Source of the DNA: Arthrobacter sp. EpRS71
GTDB lineage: Bacteria > Actinomycetota > Actinomycetes > Actinomycetales > Micrococcaceae
Assembly: GCF_001512285.1 (NCBI RefSeq)
Contig: NZ_LNUV01000006.1
Coordinates: forward strand, 697,159 to 761,158
Length of the DNA stretch: 64,000 nucleotides
Direction: 5' to 3'
Shown here: in pieces, positions 51,772 through 61,643 of the stretch
How the letters are laid out: each line of letters opens with the position of its first letter
How positions within the stretch are numbered: position 1 is the first letter of the stretch
Made by a program: the position numbers and the translations under genes
Notes under the pieces: model-generated
What the model saw: only the letters and a program-made list of their open reading frames with translations
Told to the model about the DNA's origin: nothing
The model's database searches: none

Positions 51772-53357
51772 CAAATATGGGAAATCGACACCGCATCCCC
51801 GTCTACAACAACCCCATCCTCAACGGCGACTGGCCGGACCCGGATGCAGTCCAGGTTGAGGGCATCTACTACCTCATCGCCTCCAGCTTCAACCGGGTGC
51901 CCGGGCTCCCGGTGCTTCGCTCCAGCAACCTGGTGGATTGGGAGCACGCCGGCCACGCACTCCCGGAACTGCCTCAAACGAACCACTATTCGCTGGTGAG
52001 GCACGGAAGTGGCGTGTGGGCTCCGGCGCTGCGTCACCACGATGGCAAGTTCTGGATCTTCTATCCGGACCCGGACCACGGCATTTTTGTGCTCAGCGCA
52101 GAGCAGGCGGAAGGACCGTGGAGCGCGCCCCACCTCCTCTATGCCGGCCGAGGCCTCATTGACCCCTGCCCCCTGTGGGATGAGGACGGCACCGCATATT
52201 TGGTCCACGGTTGGGCCAAGAGCAGGATCGGGGTCAAGAACCGGCTCACGGTACATCGGATGAGCCCGGACGCCTCCCGGCTCCTGGATCACGGCACCCA
52301 CGTCATCAACGGCGAGGAGCTTCCGGGGTTCACCACCCTGGAGGGTCCCAAGTTCTACAAGCGCGACGGCTGGTACTGGATCTTTGCTCCGGCAGGCGGT
52401 GTTGCCACCGGATGGCAGTCGGTGTTCCGCTCGCGCTCGCCTTTTGGACCCTACGAAGAACGGCGCGTCCTGGGGCAGGGCGATTCGCCGGTGAACGGCC
52501 CGCATCAAGGCGCCTGGGTCACCACTCCCGACGGCGAAGACTGGTTCCTGCACTTCCAGGACCGGGGGGCGTACGGCCGGGTTGTTCATCTCCAGCCGAT
52601 GGGTTGGGGCGAAGACGGCTGGCCGTGGATGGGCAAAACAGCGGACGACGGCGGACCGGGAACCCCGGTGTTAAGCCACCCCTACCCGGTGGGTACTTCA
52701 CCTGAGGACGTTGCCCCGCCGTCCAGCGACACCTTCACGTCCCCCGGCCTGCGTCCGCAGTGGCATTGGCAGGCCAACCCCCGGGACGAATGGCTTTCCA
52801 CCTGTGGAGGAGGGCACCTGATTCTGCGTCCGCAGGCCAACGATCCCATCAACCTCCGGGAACTTCCCAACGTCCTGGCCCAAATCCTCCCCGGCGAGCC
52901 GTCCACCTTCACCACCACCCTGGAACTGGACGATGTGCCTGTGGGTACCCGGGCCGGCGTCGTGGTTTTGGGCCAGCGGTACGCCTGGCTGGGCATGGTG
53001 CGCACCGAAGACGGCTACGTCCTGGGTAGCGGCACCGGGAGCGAAGGTCCGCACGAGCAGCAGATGGGACGCGCTGTGGCACTTCCCGGCCCCAGCATTG
53101 AGCTCCAGATCCGCACGGATGAGACCCCAAGGGCCACGTTTGCCTGGCGGGTTGGACCCACGGATCCATGGCAGATTCCCATCTGGGATTTCGACGTTGT
53201 TGAGGGGCGGTGGATCGGTGCTGAGCTGGGGATCTTCACTGCGTCACCCCTGGGCTCGCGTGAACACGGCAGTGTTAGGGTGGGACCCGTGCGGGTGGAT
53301 ACTGCGCCGGTCCGCCGGGCAACCACCCAGCGCATTGCCGCTCCCGTATCCCCATGA
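51768..53357 (+). CDS. Glycoside hydrolase family 43 (arabinofuranosidase/xylosidase)
   Basis: 529 residues from ATG 51768 (ATGA overlap). Five-bladed propeller with catalytic base Asp24 (NGDWPDPDA), the pKa-tuning Asp in LIDPCPLWDEDGTAYL and the acid Glu in FTTLEGPKFYKRDG; C-terminal beta-sandwich (from about 320) typical of GH43 beta-xylosidase-like members. No signal peptide, so it trims imported oligosaccharides. The exact specificity is not decidable from sequence. Confidence 0.94.
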   Translation: MTNMGNRHRIPVYNNPILNGDWPDPDAVQVEGIYYLIASSFNRVPGLPVLRSSNLVDWEHAGHALPELPQTNHYSLVRHGSGVWAPALRHHDGKFWIFYPDPDHGIFVLSAEQAEGPWSAPHLLYAGRGLIDPCPLWDEDGTAYLVHGWAKSRIGVKNRLTVHRMSPDASRLLDHGTHVINGEELPGFTTLEGPKFYKRDGWYWIFAPAGGVATGWQSVFRSRSPFGPYEERRVLGQGDSPVNGPHQGAWVTTPDGEDWFLHFQDRGAYGRVVHLQPMGWGEDGWPWMGKTADDGGPGTPVLSHPYPVGTSPEDVAPPSSDTFTSPGLRPQWHWQANPRDEWLSTCGGGHLILRPQANDPINLRELPNVLAQILPGEPSTFTTTLELDDVPVGTRAGVVVLGQRYAWLGMVRTEDGYVLGSGTGSEGPHEQQMGRAVALPGPSIELQIRTDETPRATFAWRVGPTDPWQIPIWDFDVVEGRWIGAELGIFTASPLGSREHGSVRVGPVRVDTAPVRRATTQRIAAPVSP

Positions 53358-54382
53358 GTTCAAGGACCGCCCCGTTGACCACTCCGCGCCCCAAGATCGC
53401 AGATGTGGCCGCAGCCGCGGGCGTTTCCGTGCCCACTGTTTCCAAGGTGCTGAACGGGCGCTCGCATGTTTCGGAGTCAACCCGCGCCCGCGTCCAGCAG
53501 GCCTTGGAGGAGCTCGACTACACCAAGCGGAACTCGCCCAGCGAACCTGGGCTGCTTCAACTGGTAGTGAACAACTTTGATTCTCCGTGGGTCCTGGAAA
53601 CCATGGAAGGCGTGGAAGCTGCGGCCACACGCCTTGGCTACACCGTGGCCTACACCCGAGCCGTGAACGCCACCGCGGAGAACTGGCAGAAACTGCGGGA
53701 GCCCTCCGGCAACCGCCTCGACGGCGTGATGCTGTTGGCTCCGCGGCAGGGCTCACCGTTGGTGGAGCAGGCGCGGACGATGAACATTCCCGCCGTCGCC
53801 ATCGACCCCGAAGGCTCCCAGGGCCTGCAGATACCCAGCGTCAGCCCGGCGTCGTTCTCGGGAGCACTGCGTGCGGTGTCCCATCTCCTGGAACTGGGGC
53901 ATGAGCGCATTGGCATCATTACCGGCCGCGTCCACAGCCCGGGTCATGGACGCGCCCGTTACGCCGCCTACGCGGCTGCCCTTCACGAAGCCGGGCTGCC
54001 GGTGCTCCCCGAGTTCGTGCGGGACGGCGATTTCAGTATCGAGTCCGGGCTTCGCCTGGGCGGGGAGCTCCTGGACCTGCCGGAGCGGCCAACAGCGATT
54101 TTCACGGGCAGCGACCTGCAGGCCCTCGGCGTGATGAACGCCGCCGGGCAGCGGTCCCTGAAAATCCCCGCCGACCTCAGCATCGTGGGATTCGACGACA
54201 TCGCCCAGGCAGCTCTCACGTCACCGCCGCTCACCACGGTCCGGCAGCCTCTCGCGCAGTTGGCGTCCATGGCCGTGGGCATGCTCACGGAGCAGATCGA
54301 ACAGCAGGGACTCGCTACTTCAGCGGCACTTGAGGTGGCAACGGAACTGGTAGTGCGCGGGAGCACCGCCCCACCCGGGTAG
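53354..54382 (+). CDS. LacI-family transcriptional regulator of the pectin locus
   Basis: 342 residues starting in an ATGA overlap with GH43. HTH KIADVAAAAGVSVPTVSKVLNGRSHVSESTRARVQQAL, a short hinge, and a sugar-binding domain (LQLVVNNFDSPWVLETMEGVE ... TAIFTGSDLQALGVMNAAGQ). Probably autoregulates the rightward operon and the divergent transporter operon through the inverted repeats at 50659 and 50797. A short hairpin (54383-54397) fills the gap to the convergent operon. Confidence 0.93.
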   Translation: MSSRTAPLTTPRPKIADVAAAAGVSVPTVSKVLNGRSHVSESTRARVQQALEELDYTKRNSPSEPGLLQLVVNNFDSPWVLETMEGVEAAATRLGYTVAYTRAVNATAENWQKLREPSGNRLDGVMLLAPRQGSPLVEQARTMNIPAVAIDPEGSQGLQIPSVSPASFSGALRAVSHLLELGHERIGIITGRVHSPGHGRARYAAYAAALHEAGLPVLPEFVRDGDFSIESGLRLGGELLDLPERPTAIFTGSDLQALGVMNAAGQRSLKIPADLSIVGFDDIAQAALTSPPLTTVRQPLAQLASMAVGMLTEQIEQQGLATSAALEVATELVVRGSTAPPG

Positions 54383-54397
54383 GACGGTGTTCCCGTC

Positions 54398-56074
54398 TTA
54401 GTGGCCTTGGAATGCTTCGGCGAGCCACCACGAGCCGCCGTCGGAGGCTATTTTCGCGTCGATCACCAGGGGACGGTCCTGCGTTCCGGCTTCGTAGGCC
54501 GCGATCCATGGGCGCACAGCATCGAGGTCGCCCACGGACCGGACGGTCACTCCTTCAGCGCCGAATCCGCGGGCGATCGCGGCGATGTCCGTCTCCGGGA
54601 AGACCACGCTGGCGAGCTCGGCTTCTGAGTGTTCGGAGGCGAAGTGGTGCACCTCTGCTCCGTAGGCTGCGTCGTTGTAGACGATGCATACCAGCGGCAA
54701 TTTCAGGCGGACGGCGGTCTCCAGTTCGCTGATTCCCATGAGGAACCCGCCATCACCTGCCCCTAGGACGGGCAGGCGCCGAGGTTGCGCCACGGCAGCA
54801 CCGATCGCGGTGTTCAGGCCAAGCCCGATCGCTTGGAATGCCTGGGTGAAGCAGAAACCGAACTCGTCAGGCACGGCCAAATACTGGCTGGGGTAGCCCA
54901 TGAAGTTTCCCGAATCGACGGCCACGATCCTCTCGGAAGGCAGCAGCGAATCCAGTTCGCGGGTGAGGACGCGTGGATCGATGGAGGTTGCCGTGGACAG
55001 GTCTTCGGTCTGCACGTCCCGCCATCGTGAGCTCTGTTTGATGGCCAGGGCATTGGTTTCGGTGCGGTACTTCTCGGCGGGTTCGGGCTGCGCAGACCGC
55101 AGCGCCGTCAGGGCATCGGCAGCCGTCAGCGCCGAATCGCCCAGCACGCCCAGGGTGATGGGCCGGTTGGCGCCGAGCGCGGCATCTTCGACGTCGATCT
55201 GCACCACTGTGGTGCCGGCGGAGATGAGTCGTCCGTGCCGCATGGTCCACATGTTCAGGGCGCAACCCCACCCCACGATCAGGTCCGCTCCGCTGATGAG
55301 TTCCGCCGTGACAGGGGATGAGAAGCCGCCGGAGATACCCAGATTATGGGAGTCGCCGTTGAACAGCCCGCTCGCCACTGCCGAGGTGGCCACCAGTGCG
55401 CCGGCATGACGTGCCAGCTCCAGGATTTCGTCCCGGGCACCGCGTCCTCCGCGTCCGGCGACGAAGACGGGCCGTTCAGCGGCGGAAATCAGCGCCACCA
55501 GCTGCTCAACGGCGGCATCGTCAGGGCGGATCTTCAACGGTTCAGGCACGACGACGGCACCCGCCTCGTCGGCCGCCGCGCCACTTTGGATGTCCAGCGG
55601 CAGGCTCAGCACCACCGTGCGGCGCTCGTTGACCGCTGTTCGGTAAGCCCTGACGGTGTCTGCCACGGCTGTGGCGGGGGAGTGGATCCGCTCGGCGACA
55701 GCGCCCACGCTGCGGGCCAGGCTGTCTTGGTCGATCTTGAAGTTGGACCTGATCGCTGCAGCCTGGGTGTCGGCGGTCAGCACGATCATGGGGGTGCGGC
55801 TTTTCGCTGCTTCCCCGATTCCGGTGATGGCGTTACTGAGTCCGCACCCCTGATGGGTGGTGACCACTCCCACCTTCCCGGACATCCGGGAGTACGCGTC
55901 CGCCATGGTGGCAGCACCGCCCTCGTGCCGGACTGCTGTGAACGGCACACCCTCGGCCATGAGGGTGCCGGTGACATCGAAGTTTCCGCTGCCCACCACC
56001 CCGAACACGTGCCCGACGCCGAGCTTCGCCAGCGTCCTGCCCACCAGCGTGGAAACCCGTATGTGCTCGCTCAT
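54398..56074 (-). CDS. TPP-dependent enzyme, acetolactate synthase/benzoylformate decarboxylase fold
   Basis: 558 residues from ATG 56074, in an ATGA overlap with the cyclase gene; the longer frame to 56356 is rejected. The catalytic Glu51 is in VRHEGGAATMADAYSR. The TPP-Mg motif is GAGDGGFLM...CIVYNDAAYG near 430-470. Pyr domain 5-170, central domain 190-320, PP domain 370-530. In this operon its likely substrate is an aryl 2-keto acid; isatinate (2-aminophenylglyoxylate) is the best candidate, decarboxylated to 2-aminobenzaldehyde. Family assignment is firm, substrate is inference. Confidence 0.9.
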   Translation of the reverse strand: MSEHIRVSTLVGRTLAKLGVGHVFGVVGSGNFDVTGTLMAEGVPFTAVRHEGGAATMADAYSRMSGKVGVVTTHQGCGLSNAITGIGEAAKSRTPMIVLTADTQAAAIRSNFKIDQDSLARSVGAVAERIHSPATAVADTVRAYRTAVNERRTVVLSLPLDIQSGAAADEAGAVVVPEPLKIRPDDAAVEQLVALISAAERPVFVAGRGGRGARDEILELARHAGALVATSAVASGLFNGDSHNLGISGGFSSPVTAELISGADLIVGWGCALNMWTMRHGRLISAGTTVVQIDVEDAALGANRPITLGVLGDSALTAADALTALRSAQPEPAEKYRTETNALAIKQSSRWRDVQTEDLSTATSIDPRVLTRELDSLLPSERIVAVDSGNFMGYPSQYLAVPDEFGFCFTQAFQAIGLGLNTAIGAAVAQPRRLPVLGAGDGGFLMGISELETAVRLKLPLVCIVYNDAAYGAEVHHFASEHSEAELASVVFPETDIAAIARGFGAEGVTVRSVGDLDAVRPWIAAYEAGTQDRPLVIDAKIASDGGSWWLAEAFQGH

Positions 56075-56877
56075 GCCGTCTCCGCCGCATCTTTTTCGAC
56101 CACATCTTGTTCCACCAGTGCATACACGCGGCTGGGGCTGCCTGTTCCGCCGACGATCGGCAACGGTGCCACCACCAACGTGGCGCCCGTGATGGGGAGC
56201 CGGTCCACGTTCCGCAGTGAGGTCACGCCGTACTTGTCCGCACCGAGGAGGAATGAATGAACGGGGAACATCGGATCCAGTCCGCCGGCCTGCCCGGCGT
56301 CGATGCCCACGGTCTCCACACCAAAACCGGAGATCGAAGCGTTTCCGGCGAGCCACTTGGCACCCGCCGCAGAGACCCCGGGAGTGTGGGGTCCGGCGTC
56401 GTCCGCGTTGACGAAAGCCGCAGCGTCAGCGCCCCGGGCCGCCCAACCGGTCCGGAAGATCACCCAGCAGTTCTCCGGGAACAACCCATGCTCAGACTGC
56501 CACTGCTCAAAATGCTCCGGTTCCAGCAGGAAATCCGGATCCGCGGAAACCTCGGTGGTCTTGTCGATCACCACAATGGGGCCCACCAGCCGGTGCGGTT
56601 CAATCTGGTCCACGGACTTGCCGTCCTTGCCCGTGATCCAGTGAACCGGAGCATCCAGGTGCGTCCCGGCGTGTTCGCCCACGGTGACGTCGTTCCACGC
56701 CCAGGCGGGACCGGCGTCGTCGAAATTACTTACCGGTGATACGGACAAGCCCACGGTGTTCGCGAACGGCTGGGGCAGGTTCAGGATGGGGGTCTCGGAG
56801 CTGAGGGGTGTGGTGAGATCGATGATTTCCACTGAACCACTCGAAAGGGCTGCAGTGAGCCCGGCCAGAACAGACAT
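56071..56877 (-). CDS. Cyclase family hydrolase (isatin hydrolase/kynurenine formamidase type)
   Basis: 268 residues. The exact family metal motif HxGTHxDxPxH is present as EHAGTHLDAPVHW (about 68-80). Known members hydrolyse cyclic or formylated amides: isatin hydrolase opens isatin to isatinate, and kynurenine formamidase cuts N-formylkynurenine. Beside indole-type monooxygenases, isatin hydrolysis fits best. It begins 7 bp after the FAD-oxidoreductase stop. Confidence 0.9.
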   Translation of the reverse strand: MSVLAGLTAALSSGSVEIIDLTTPLSSETPILNLPQPFANTVGLSVSPVSNFDDAGPAWAWNDVTVGEHAGTHLDAPVHWITGKDGKSVDQIEPHRLVGPIVVIDKTTEVSADPDFLLEPEHFEQWQSEHGLFPENCWVIFRTGWAARGADAAAFVNADDAGPHTPGVSAAGAKWLAGNASISGFGVETVGIDAGQAGGLDPMFPVHSFLLGADKYGVTSLRNVDRLPITGATLVVAPLPIVGGTGSPSRVYALVEQDVVEKDAAETA

Positions 56878-56884
56878 TGTTCTC

Positions 56885-58552
56885 CTATCGCTTGCTTGGT
56901 TTAAGTGCTGCTTGAAGACGGGAAAGTGGTGAGGGCGGTGCGGTCAGTTTTTGGGCCACCAAGTGGCCGGAACCGCCGGAAAGTCCGGGGCCGGGGTGGG
57001 TGGATGCGCCGATGTGCCAGAGGCCTTCGACGCCGGTTTGGTGGCCTGCCGCCCCGGGGAAAGGCCGCCAGAGCAGGTTTTGGAAGAGCTCGGCCGATCC
57101 GCCGTAGGGGTCGCCGTTGACGGCGTTGGGGTTCGCGGACATCAGGTCCGTGGGGGCAAGGATGTCTGAAGCAAGAACCGTTGCCTTGGTTCCCGGGGCG
57201 AAGTGCTCCAACCGGGCAAGGACCCGCTCCAGATATCCGCGCTTCAACTCGTCAGTCCAGCCGTTGCTGACGGACAGCTCGCCCGCGGCGTCGCCTACGG
57301 GGGCGAACGGCACTTCCTGCAATTGCAACCACAGGGTGGCCTTTCCTTCCGGAGCCCGTGATGGATCCAGCACGCACTGTTGGCCCACCACCACCGTGGG
57401 TTCGTTGGGCAACAGTCCGGCTTCGGCTTGGGCGCAGGCAATCCCGGTGCTGTCCGAGCCATTGCTGATGTGAACCAGCGGGACGTTGTTGAGCCTGGGA
57501 TCGAGCCATTCAACCGGCTTGTCCAAGGCGAGGTGTATCTGCATGGCCCCGCGGCCGTTTTGGTAGCGTTCGGCGGCCTCGGCAGTGCCGGCCGGTGGCT
57601 GGCGAAGAAGCCGGGTATAGAGGGCCTGGGGCGAAACGTTCGCGAGCACGGTTCCGGCGGAAACCACACCCTGCGAAGTGCGGACGCCGGTGACGGAGCC
57701 GCCCTTCGCTGAACTCTCGGAGCCCACCAGGATTTCCTCGGCCTCCGCGCCCAGCATGATCCGTGCCCCGTTGTCGCGCAGCAAGGACTCAAAAGCCTCC
57801 ACGAACCTGGAAGCCCCGCCTTTCACAATGGGGAGCCCGAAACTGTGCATGCTCATGGCCATCACCGGGAGCATCACCCCGCCGGTGGCCTGGTCCGGGC
57901 CGAGTCCTGCGTGCAGGAGCCACGGTGACCACAGCTGGTCCGCTTCCCAACCATCAAAGCGGCTGCGGACGTAATTCCGGCCGCTCATCACGGAATCCCG
58001 GACGAAGGCTTCCGTCCCTTGGAAGCGCCCGCGGCGTACGGCGCCAAACGCAATCCTGGCCACCTCCCCAAAGGAGCGAAGATCGGCACCGAAAGCCCCG
58101 AACACGGTTCCTGCATTGCGGCCCAAATCGTCCAACATGGCCAGATACGCGGCTTCATCGCGCGGCTCCTTGAAAGCGGCAGCCGTTTGGGCCGGGTCCC
58201 GCTCGGCGATGACCACGCGGTGGGCCGCGCTCACCGGATCCGCGGCAACACTGGCCGTCACCGGGCCGGAGGTATTGCAATACTCCAAACCCCTGGTATG
58301 CAGCTCCTGGCCCAGCGCCCCGTAGGCACCACCGGACACAAACAGTGGATGCCATGAGGAGAAGGAGTCGTGGATGAAGCCCGGAAGGGTTCGCTCGGCA
58401 GAATGAATGAAACCTCCCAGCCGGTCCGAGCGCTCAATGATGCACACGCGCTTCCCGGCCAAGGCCAACTCTGCCGCCGCCACCAAAGAATTGATGCCGG
58501 AACCGATGATGGCCACATCCACCGAGCCATCCATGTCACCTGAATCGTCCAT
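56885..58552 (-). CDS. FAD-dependent oxidoreductase, phytoene desaturase-like
   Basis: 555 residues from ATG 58552 (MDDSGDMDGSVDVAIIGSGINSLVAAAELALAGKRVCIIERSDRLGG), with AAAGG upstream. Dinucleotide motif GSGINSL followed by the ribose-binding Glu. The C-terminal FAD motif is GLWHIGASTHPGPGLSGGSGHLVAQ. The family includes carotenoid desaturases/isomerases and many uncharacterised dehydrogenases; no other carotenoid gene is near. In this operon it may oxidise an oxindole or dioxindole intermediate to isatin, which is inference. Confidence 0.85.
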   Translation of the reverse strand: MDDSGDMDGSVDVAIIGSGINSLVAAAELALAGKRVCIIERSDRLGGFIHSAERTLPGFIHDSFSSWHPLFVSGGAYGALGQELHTRGLEYCNTSGPVTASVAADPVSAAHRVVIAERDPAQTAAAFKEPRDEAAYLAMLDDLGRNAGTVFGAFGADLRSFGEVARIAFGAVRRGRFQGTEAFVRDSVMSGRNYVRSRFDGWEADQLWSPWLLHAGLGPDQATGGVMLPVMAMSMHSFGLPIVKGGASRFVEAFESLLRDNGARIMLGAEAEEILVGSESSAKGGSVTGVRTSQGVVSAGTVLANVSPQALYTRLLRQPPAGTAEAAERYQNGRGAMQIHLALDKPVEWLDPRLNNVPLVHISNGSDSTGIACAQAEAGLLPNEPTVVVGQQCVLDPSRAPEGKATLWLQLQEVPFAPVGDAAGELSVSNGWTDELKRGYLERVLARLEHFAPGTKATVLASDILAPTDLMSANPNAVNGDPYGGSAELFQNLLWRPFPGAAGHQTGVEGLWHIGASTHPGPGLSGGSGHLVAQKLTAPPSPLSRLQAALKPSKR

Positions 58553-58579
58553 GTCCGCACCTTTCACAAGAGGAGCCGT

Positions 58580-60334
58580 TTAGAAATCCGGATGGCTGGC
58601 GGTGGCGTGGTACTTGCCCGCGTGAAACACCAGGGGAGCGCCGCCGTCGTGCTTGTAGCTTTCCACTTCACCCACGTAGATGACGTGATCCCCGGCGTCA
58701 TGTCGCGAAACCGTGCGGCACTGGAACGTTGCCACGGCGCCGTTCAGCAACGGGACCCCGGCGATTCCTTCGGTGGTTTCCGCGCCGGCGAACTTGTCCG
58801 TGGCCGGTGTTGCGAACTGGCGGGACAGGACGTGCTGGTCACTGGCCAGGATGTTGATGGCAAAGTGTGTTGCGTCCTCGAAGTCACCCAGGCTCGGTGC
58901 CCGTTTGCTGGGGCACCAGAGCACCAGCGGAGGCTCCATGGACACCGAGGTGAACGAATTGGCGGTCAGGCCCACTTTTCGGCCGTCCGCCGCCACGGTG
59001 GTGACCACGGTGACGCCGGTGGCGTACTGGCCCAAGGCACTCCGGAAATCGCGGACATCGAAGACCGAGGTGTCCTCTTCTTTCCGGGCCTGCATGAAGT
59101 CCGCGGCAGCAGCGGAGTCAAACCACCAAGGGTACGACGTCCGGGGGTCATCAAAGCCGCTCACAATGCTTGCTGCCAGTGCCGGATGGTCGGCCGCTTC
59201 GCTCAGCAGCGTCTTTTGGTGGTCCCTTCGGGGCTTGAGGAGATCGTTGGTCCACTCAACCGCCCATTGCCCCCAGCCGCGCCAGAACTCGTCGAACGTG
59301 CGCTCCATCCATGAACGGTCAAAGGGCTGCCGGCCGCGGCGAACAATCGCGTCAAGGTAGTACTTCGCTGCCAGGGTGGCGTTGTTGGAGCCCTGCCCGG
59401 TGAGGGGATCGTTGAGGACCACGGCGTCGCCGAGCCCGAACACCAACTTCCCGTTGCCGAGCTCCCCCACGGCAGACCTCACTGTTGGGGTGATGCGACC
59501 CAGGAGCGTGGCGCCATCATCCGTCAGCTCCGCGCCGGAAAAGTTCTCTGCCTCGTGCGGGAAGTGCTCGCGGAGGATTCCCAGCGAACGTTCGAGCTGT
59601 TCCTCCGGGGTCCCGACGTCGGTCCACCGGTCCATGGGGCCGCCCACCACGCCTTCGAACACCATCATGCGGCAGGGGCCGGAGACCGTCAGGCCCGGGA
59701 ACGTGAAGAACTCCCCGACGCCGGGGACCATGGACATGCGGATGGCGTCGCCCCCGCCGCCGGTACCGGCGGCGGACGATCCGGCGGCAGCACCGCCGTC
59801 GGGCGTGACGTAGTTGAGAGCCAGTACTCGCTGCGGACGGTCGAACGGTGACTTCGCCTTGTCCCGCGGGAAGATCTGGCCGATCTCGCCCTTGCCGGTG
59901 CTGACAATGACCAGTTCGTAGTCATGGGCGAGTTCTTCGAGCATGCGCGGGGTGACCTTCTCAATGCGGAAGTCACCACCGGCTGCAACAAACGTCTCGA
60001 TCCAGAGGGCACTCTTGATGCGCTGGTCAATGGACCGGGCGGGACCGTCCAGGGGAGCTTCCCACTCGATGGGTTCATCAGCATCTACTCGCAGCCGGAT
60101 GGAGGTGATGCCCGGGACGGATCCGGACTCGTAGAAGCCGGTGAGCGCCGTCCCCATCTGGGCTTCGGCGTCCAGGGCTGTGGGGAACATGCACTGGCTG
60201 GACATGACTTTGCCGGTGCGGATCTGGGCTGCCGAACGATCGGACAGGAGTGTCACCGCGAAGCCGTCCCGTTGGAGGCCGAGGGCCAGTTGGGCGCCGG
60301 ATTCGCCGGCACCAATAATTGCTATCTTGCGCAT
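58580..60334 (-). CDS. StyA2B-type monooxygenase-flavin reductase fusion
   Basis: 584 residues. The N-terminal 415 residues are a StyA-like FAD monooxygenase (MRKIAIIGAGESGAQLALGLQRDGFAVTLLSDR; SSQCMFPTALDAEAQMG; GDAVVLNDPLTGQGSNNA). Residues from about 424 are a StyB-like FMN/FAD split-barrel reductase (FRSALGQYATGVTVVTTVAADGRKVGLTANSFTSVSMEPPLVLWCPSKRAPS). Such StyA2B fusions are known from Rhodococcus opacus 1CP and work with a separate StyA1 to epoxidise styrene or oxidise indole. A Gly/Ala/Ser-rich insert (about 178-196) is an oddity. Confidence 0.94.
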   Translation of the reverse strand: MRKIAIIGAGESGAQLALGLQRDGFAVTLLSDRSAAQIRTGKVMSSQCMFPTALDAEAQMGTALTGFYESGSVPGITSIRLRVDADEPIEWEAPLDGPARSIDQRIKSALWIETFVAAGGDFRIEKVTPRMLEELAHDYELVIVSTGKGEIGQIFPRDKAKSPFDRPQRVLALNYVTPDGGAAAGSSAAGTGGGGDAIRMSMVPGVGEFFTFPGLTVSGPCRMMVFEGVVGGPMDRWTDVGTPEEQLERSLGILREHFPHEAENFSGAELTDDGATLLGRITPTVRSAVGELGNGKLVFGLGDAVVLNDPLTGQGSNNATLAAKYYLDAIVRRGRQPFDRSWMERTFDEFWRGWGQWAVEWTNDLLKPRRDHQKTLLSEAADHPALAASIVSGFDDPRTSYPWWFDSAAAADFMQARKEEDTSVFDVRDFRSALGQYATGVTVVTTVAADGRKVGLTANSFTSVSMEPPLVLWCPSKRAPSLGDFEDATHFAINILASDQHVLSRQFATPATDKFAGAETTEGIAGVPLLNGAVATFQCRTVSRHDAGDHVIYVGEVESYKHDGGAPLVFHAGKYHATASHPDF

Positions 60335-60361
60335 AACGGAGTCCTTCTTAGCAGGGCTGTG

Positions 60362-61603
60362 CTAAGAAACCTTGGCGGCGGTGAGGCCGGCCAGGTAATC
60401 AGCAGCTTTGTCCGGGTACATGAACCAGTTCTGGAACTCCGGCGGGTGGTTGAAGCCGTTGGCGAAGCGGTGCGCGATGTCCGGCTCAGTGTTCGCAGCA
60501 CCCAGAAGCTCAAGGACGTGGGGCGGCGGTGGAGCCAGGAGGGCATTTGTCCAGTGTGCAACGTGCTGCGCGTAATCCCAATAGCGCTCGAACGTGGCCT
60601 GCATGAACGGTGCATCGAAGGTCTGTCCGCCGTGGGCGATGATGCTGGCCAGATACGACGCCGCGCACTTGCTGGCGTTGTTGGAACCCTGCCCGGTGAT
60701 GGGATCGTTCAACACCACGACGTCGGCCAGGCCCAGTACCTGCCTGCCGCTGGGCAGCGTGGCAATCGGGTGGCGGACGGTAGGTGCGAAACGTCCCTGA
60801 AGCACGCCGCTGGGATCGGTCAGTTCCACATCCGTGGCACGCTCGGCTTCCCACGGCAGGAAGGTGTTGAGGATGTTTTTGGAATTCTCCAGGTGTTCCT
60901 CGGGGGACAGGCCCTTCCACGTATCCATGGGCCCGCCCGGGACTCCTTCGAAGACCATGATTTCGCAAGGGCCGGACGTGGTCAGTGCCGGGAAGACGAA
61001 GTATTCGCCAACGCCGGGAATGAGGTTGAACGAGACCGCGGAGTACTCTTCCCGCGGCTTCAGGCCCTTCACGTAGGTCAGGGCCAGTGCGCGCTGCGGT
61101 GCGTCGTAGGTGCTGCGTTCGGCGTCGCGGGTGAACAGTTGGGCGATCTCACCCTTGCCGGCCGCCACAATCACCAGATCCGAGTTCTGCGTGTATTTTT
61201 CCAGCTCAGCTACGCCGGCATCTTCAAACACCAGCTCGCCGCCCCGTGCGGTGAACTCCTCCATGAACTTGGGGAACTTGACCCGCTGATCGATGGACTT
61301 GGCGTGGTTGTCCAAGCGGGAAGCCCAGCTGATGGCTTTCTCGCCCGGCAGTTCGGGGTGCGGGATGGTGAAGGAGATCCCGTCCACGGTTGGCGCGTCC
61401 GGCCAGAAATCCAGCCCGAGGTCCCGCTCGTGCTCCAGGGCGTTGTGGAAGATGCACTGGCTGGAGGCTACTTTGCCCCCGGCAATCTCTTCGGGTGTGC
61501 GGTTGGAGATCGTGGTCACTTGGTAGCCGGCATCGAGCAGTCCGATGCCGAGCTGCAGTCCGGACTGGCCGGCGCCGACGATGGTGATGTGGCGTTGCGT
61601 CAT
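60362..61603 (-). CDS. StyA1-type styrene/indole monooxygenase
   Basis: 413 residues from ATG 61603 (MTQRHITIVGAGQSGLQLG), with AAGGG upstream; an in-frame start at 61657 is rejected. FAD motif GAGQSG at 10-15, SSQCIFHNALEHERDLGLDFW, and GLADVVVLNDPITGQGSNNASKCAASYL. A single-component epoxidase subunit that needs reduced flavin, supplied by the StyA2B fusion 27 bp downstream. Indole and styrene are the known substrates of the family. Confidence 0.94.
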   Translation of the reverse strand: MTQRHITIVGAGQSGLQLGIGLLDAGYQVTTISNRTPEEIAGGKVASSQCIFHNALEHERDLGLDFWPDAPTVDGISFTIPHPELPGEKAISWASRLDNHAKSIDQRVKFPKFMEEFTARGGELVFEDAGVAELEKYTQNSDLVIVAAGKGEIAQLFTRDAERSTYDAPQRALALTYVKGLKPREEYSAVSFNLIPGVGEYFVFPALTTSGPCEIMVFEGVPGGPMDTWKGLSPEEHLENSKNILNTFLPWEAERATDVELTDPSGVLQGRFAPTVRHPIATLPSGRQVLGLADVVVLNDPITGQGSNNASKCAASYLASIIAHGGQTFDAPFMQATFERYWDYAQHVAHWTNALLAPPPPHVLELLGAANTEPDIAHRFANGFNHPPEFQNWFMYPDKAADYLAGLTAAKVS

Positions 61604-61643
61604 GATGTTTCCCTTTTCTCTTGGTCTGGTCTGGTTGCGGTGG

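Noticed and set aside
54383..54397. 5-bp hairpin between LacI and TPP-enzyme genes as a terminator
   Set aside because: The stem is too short and has no T-run; listed only in the LacI entry as context.
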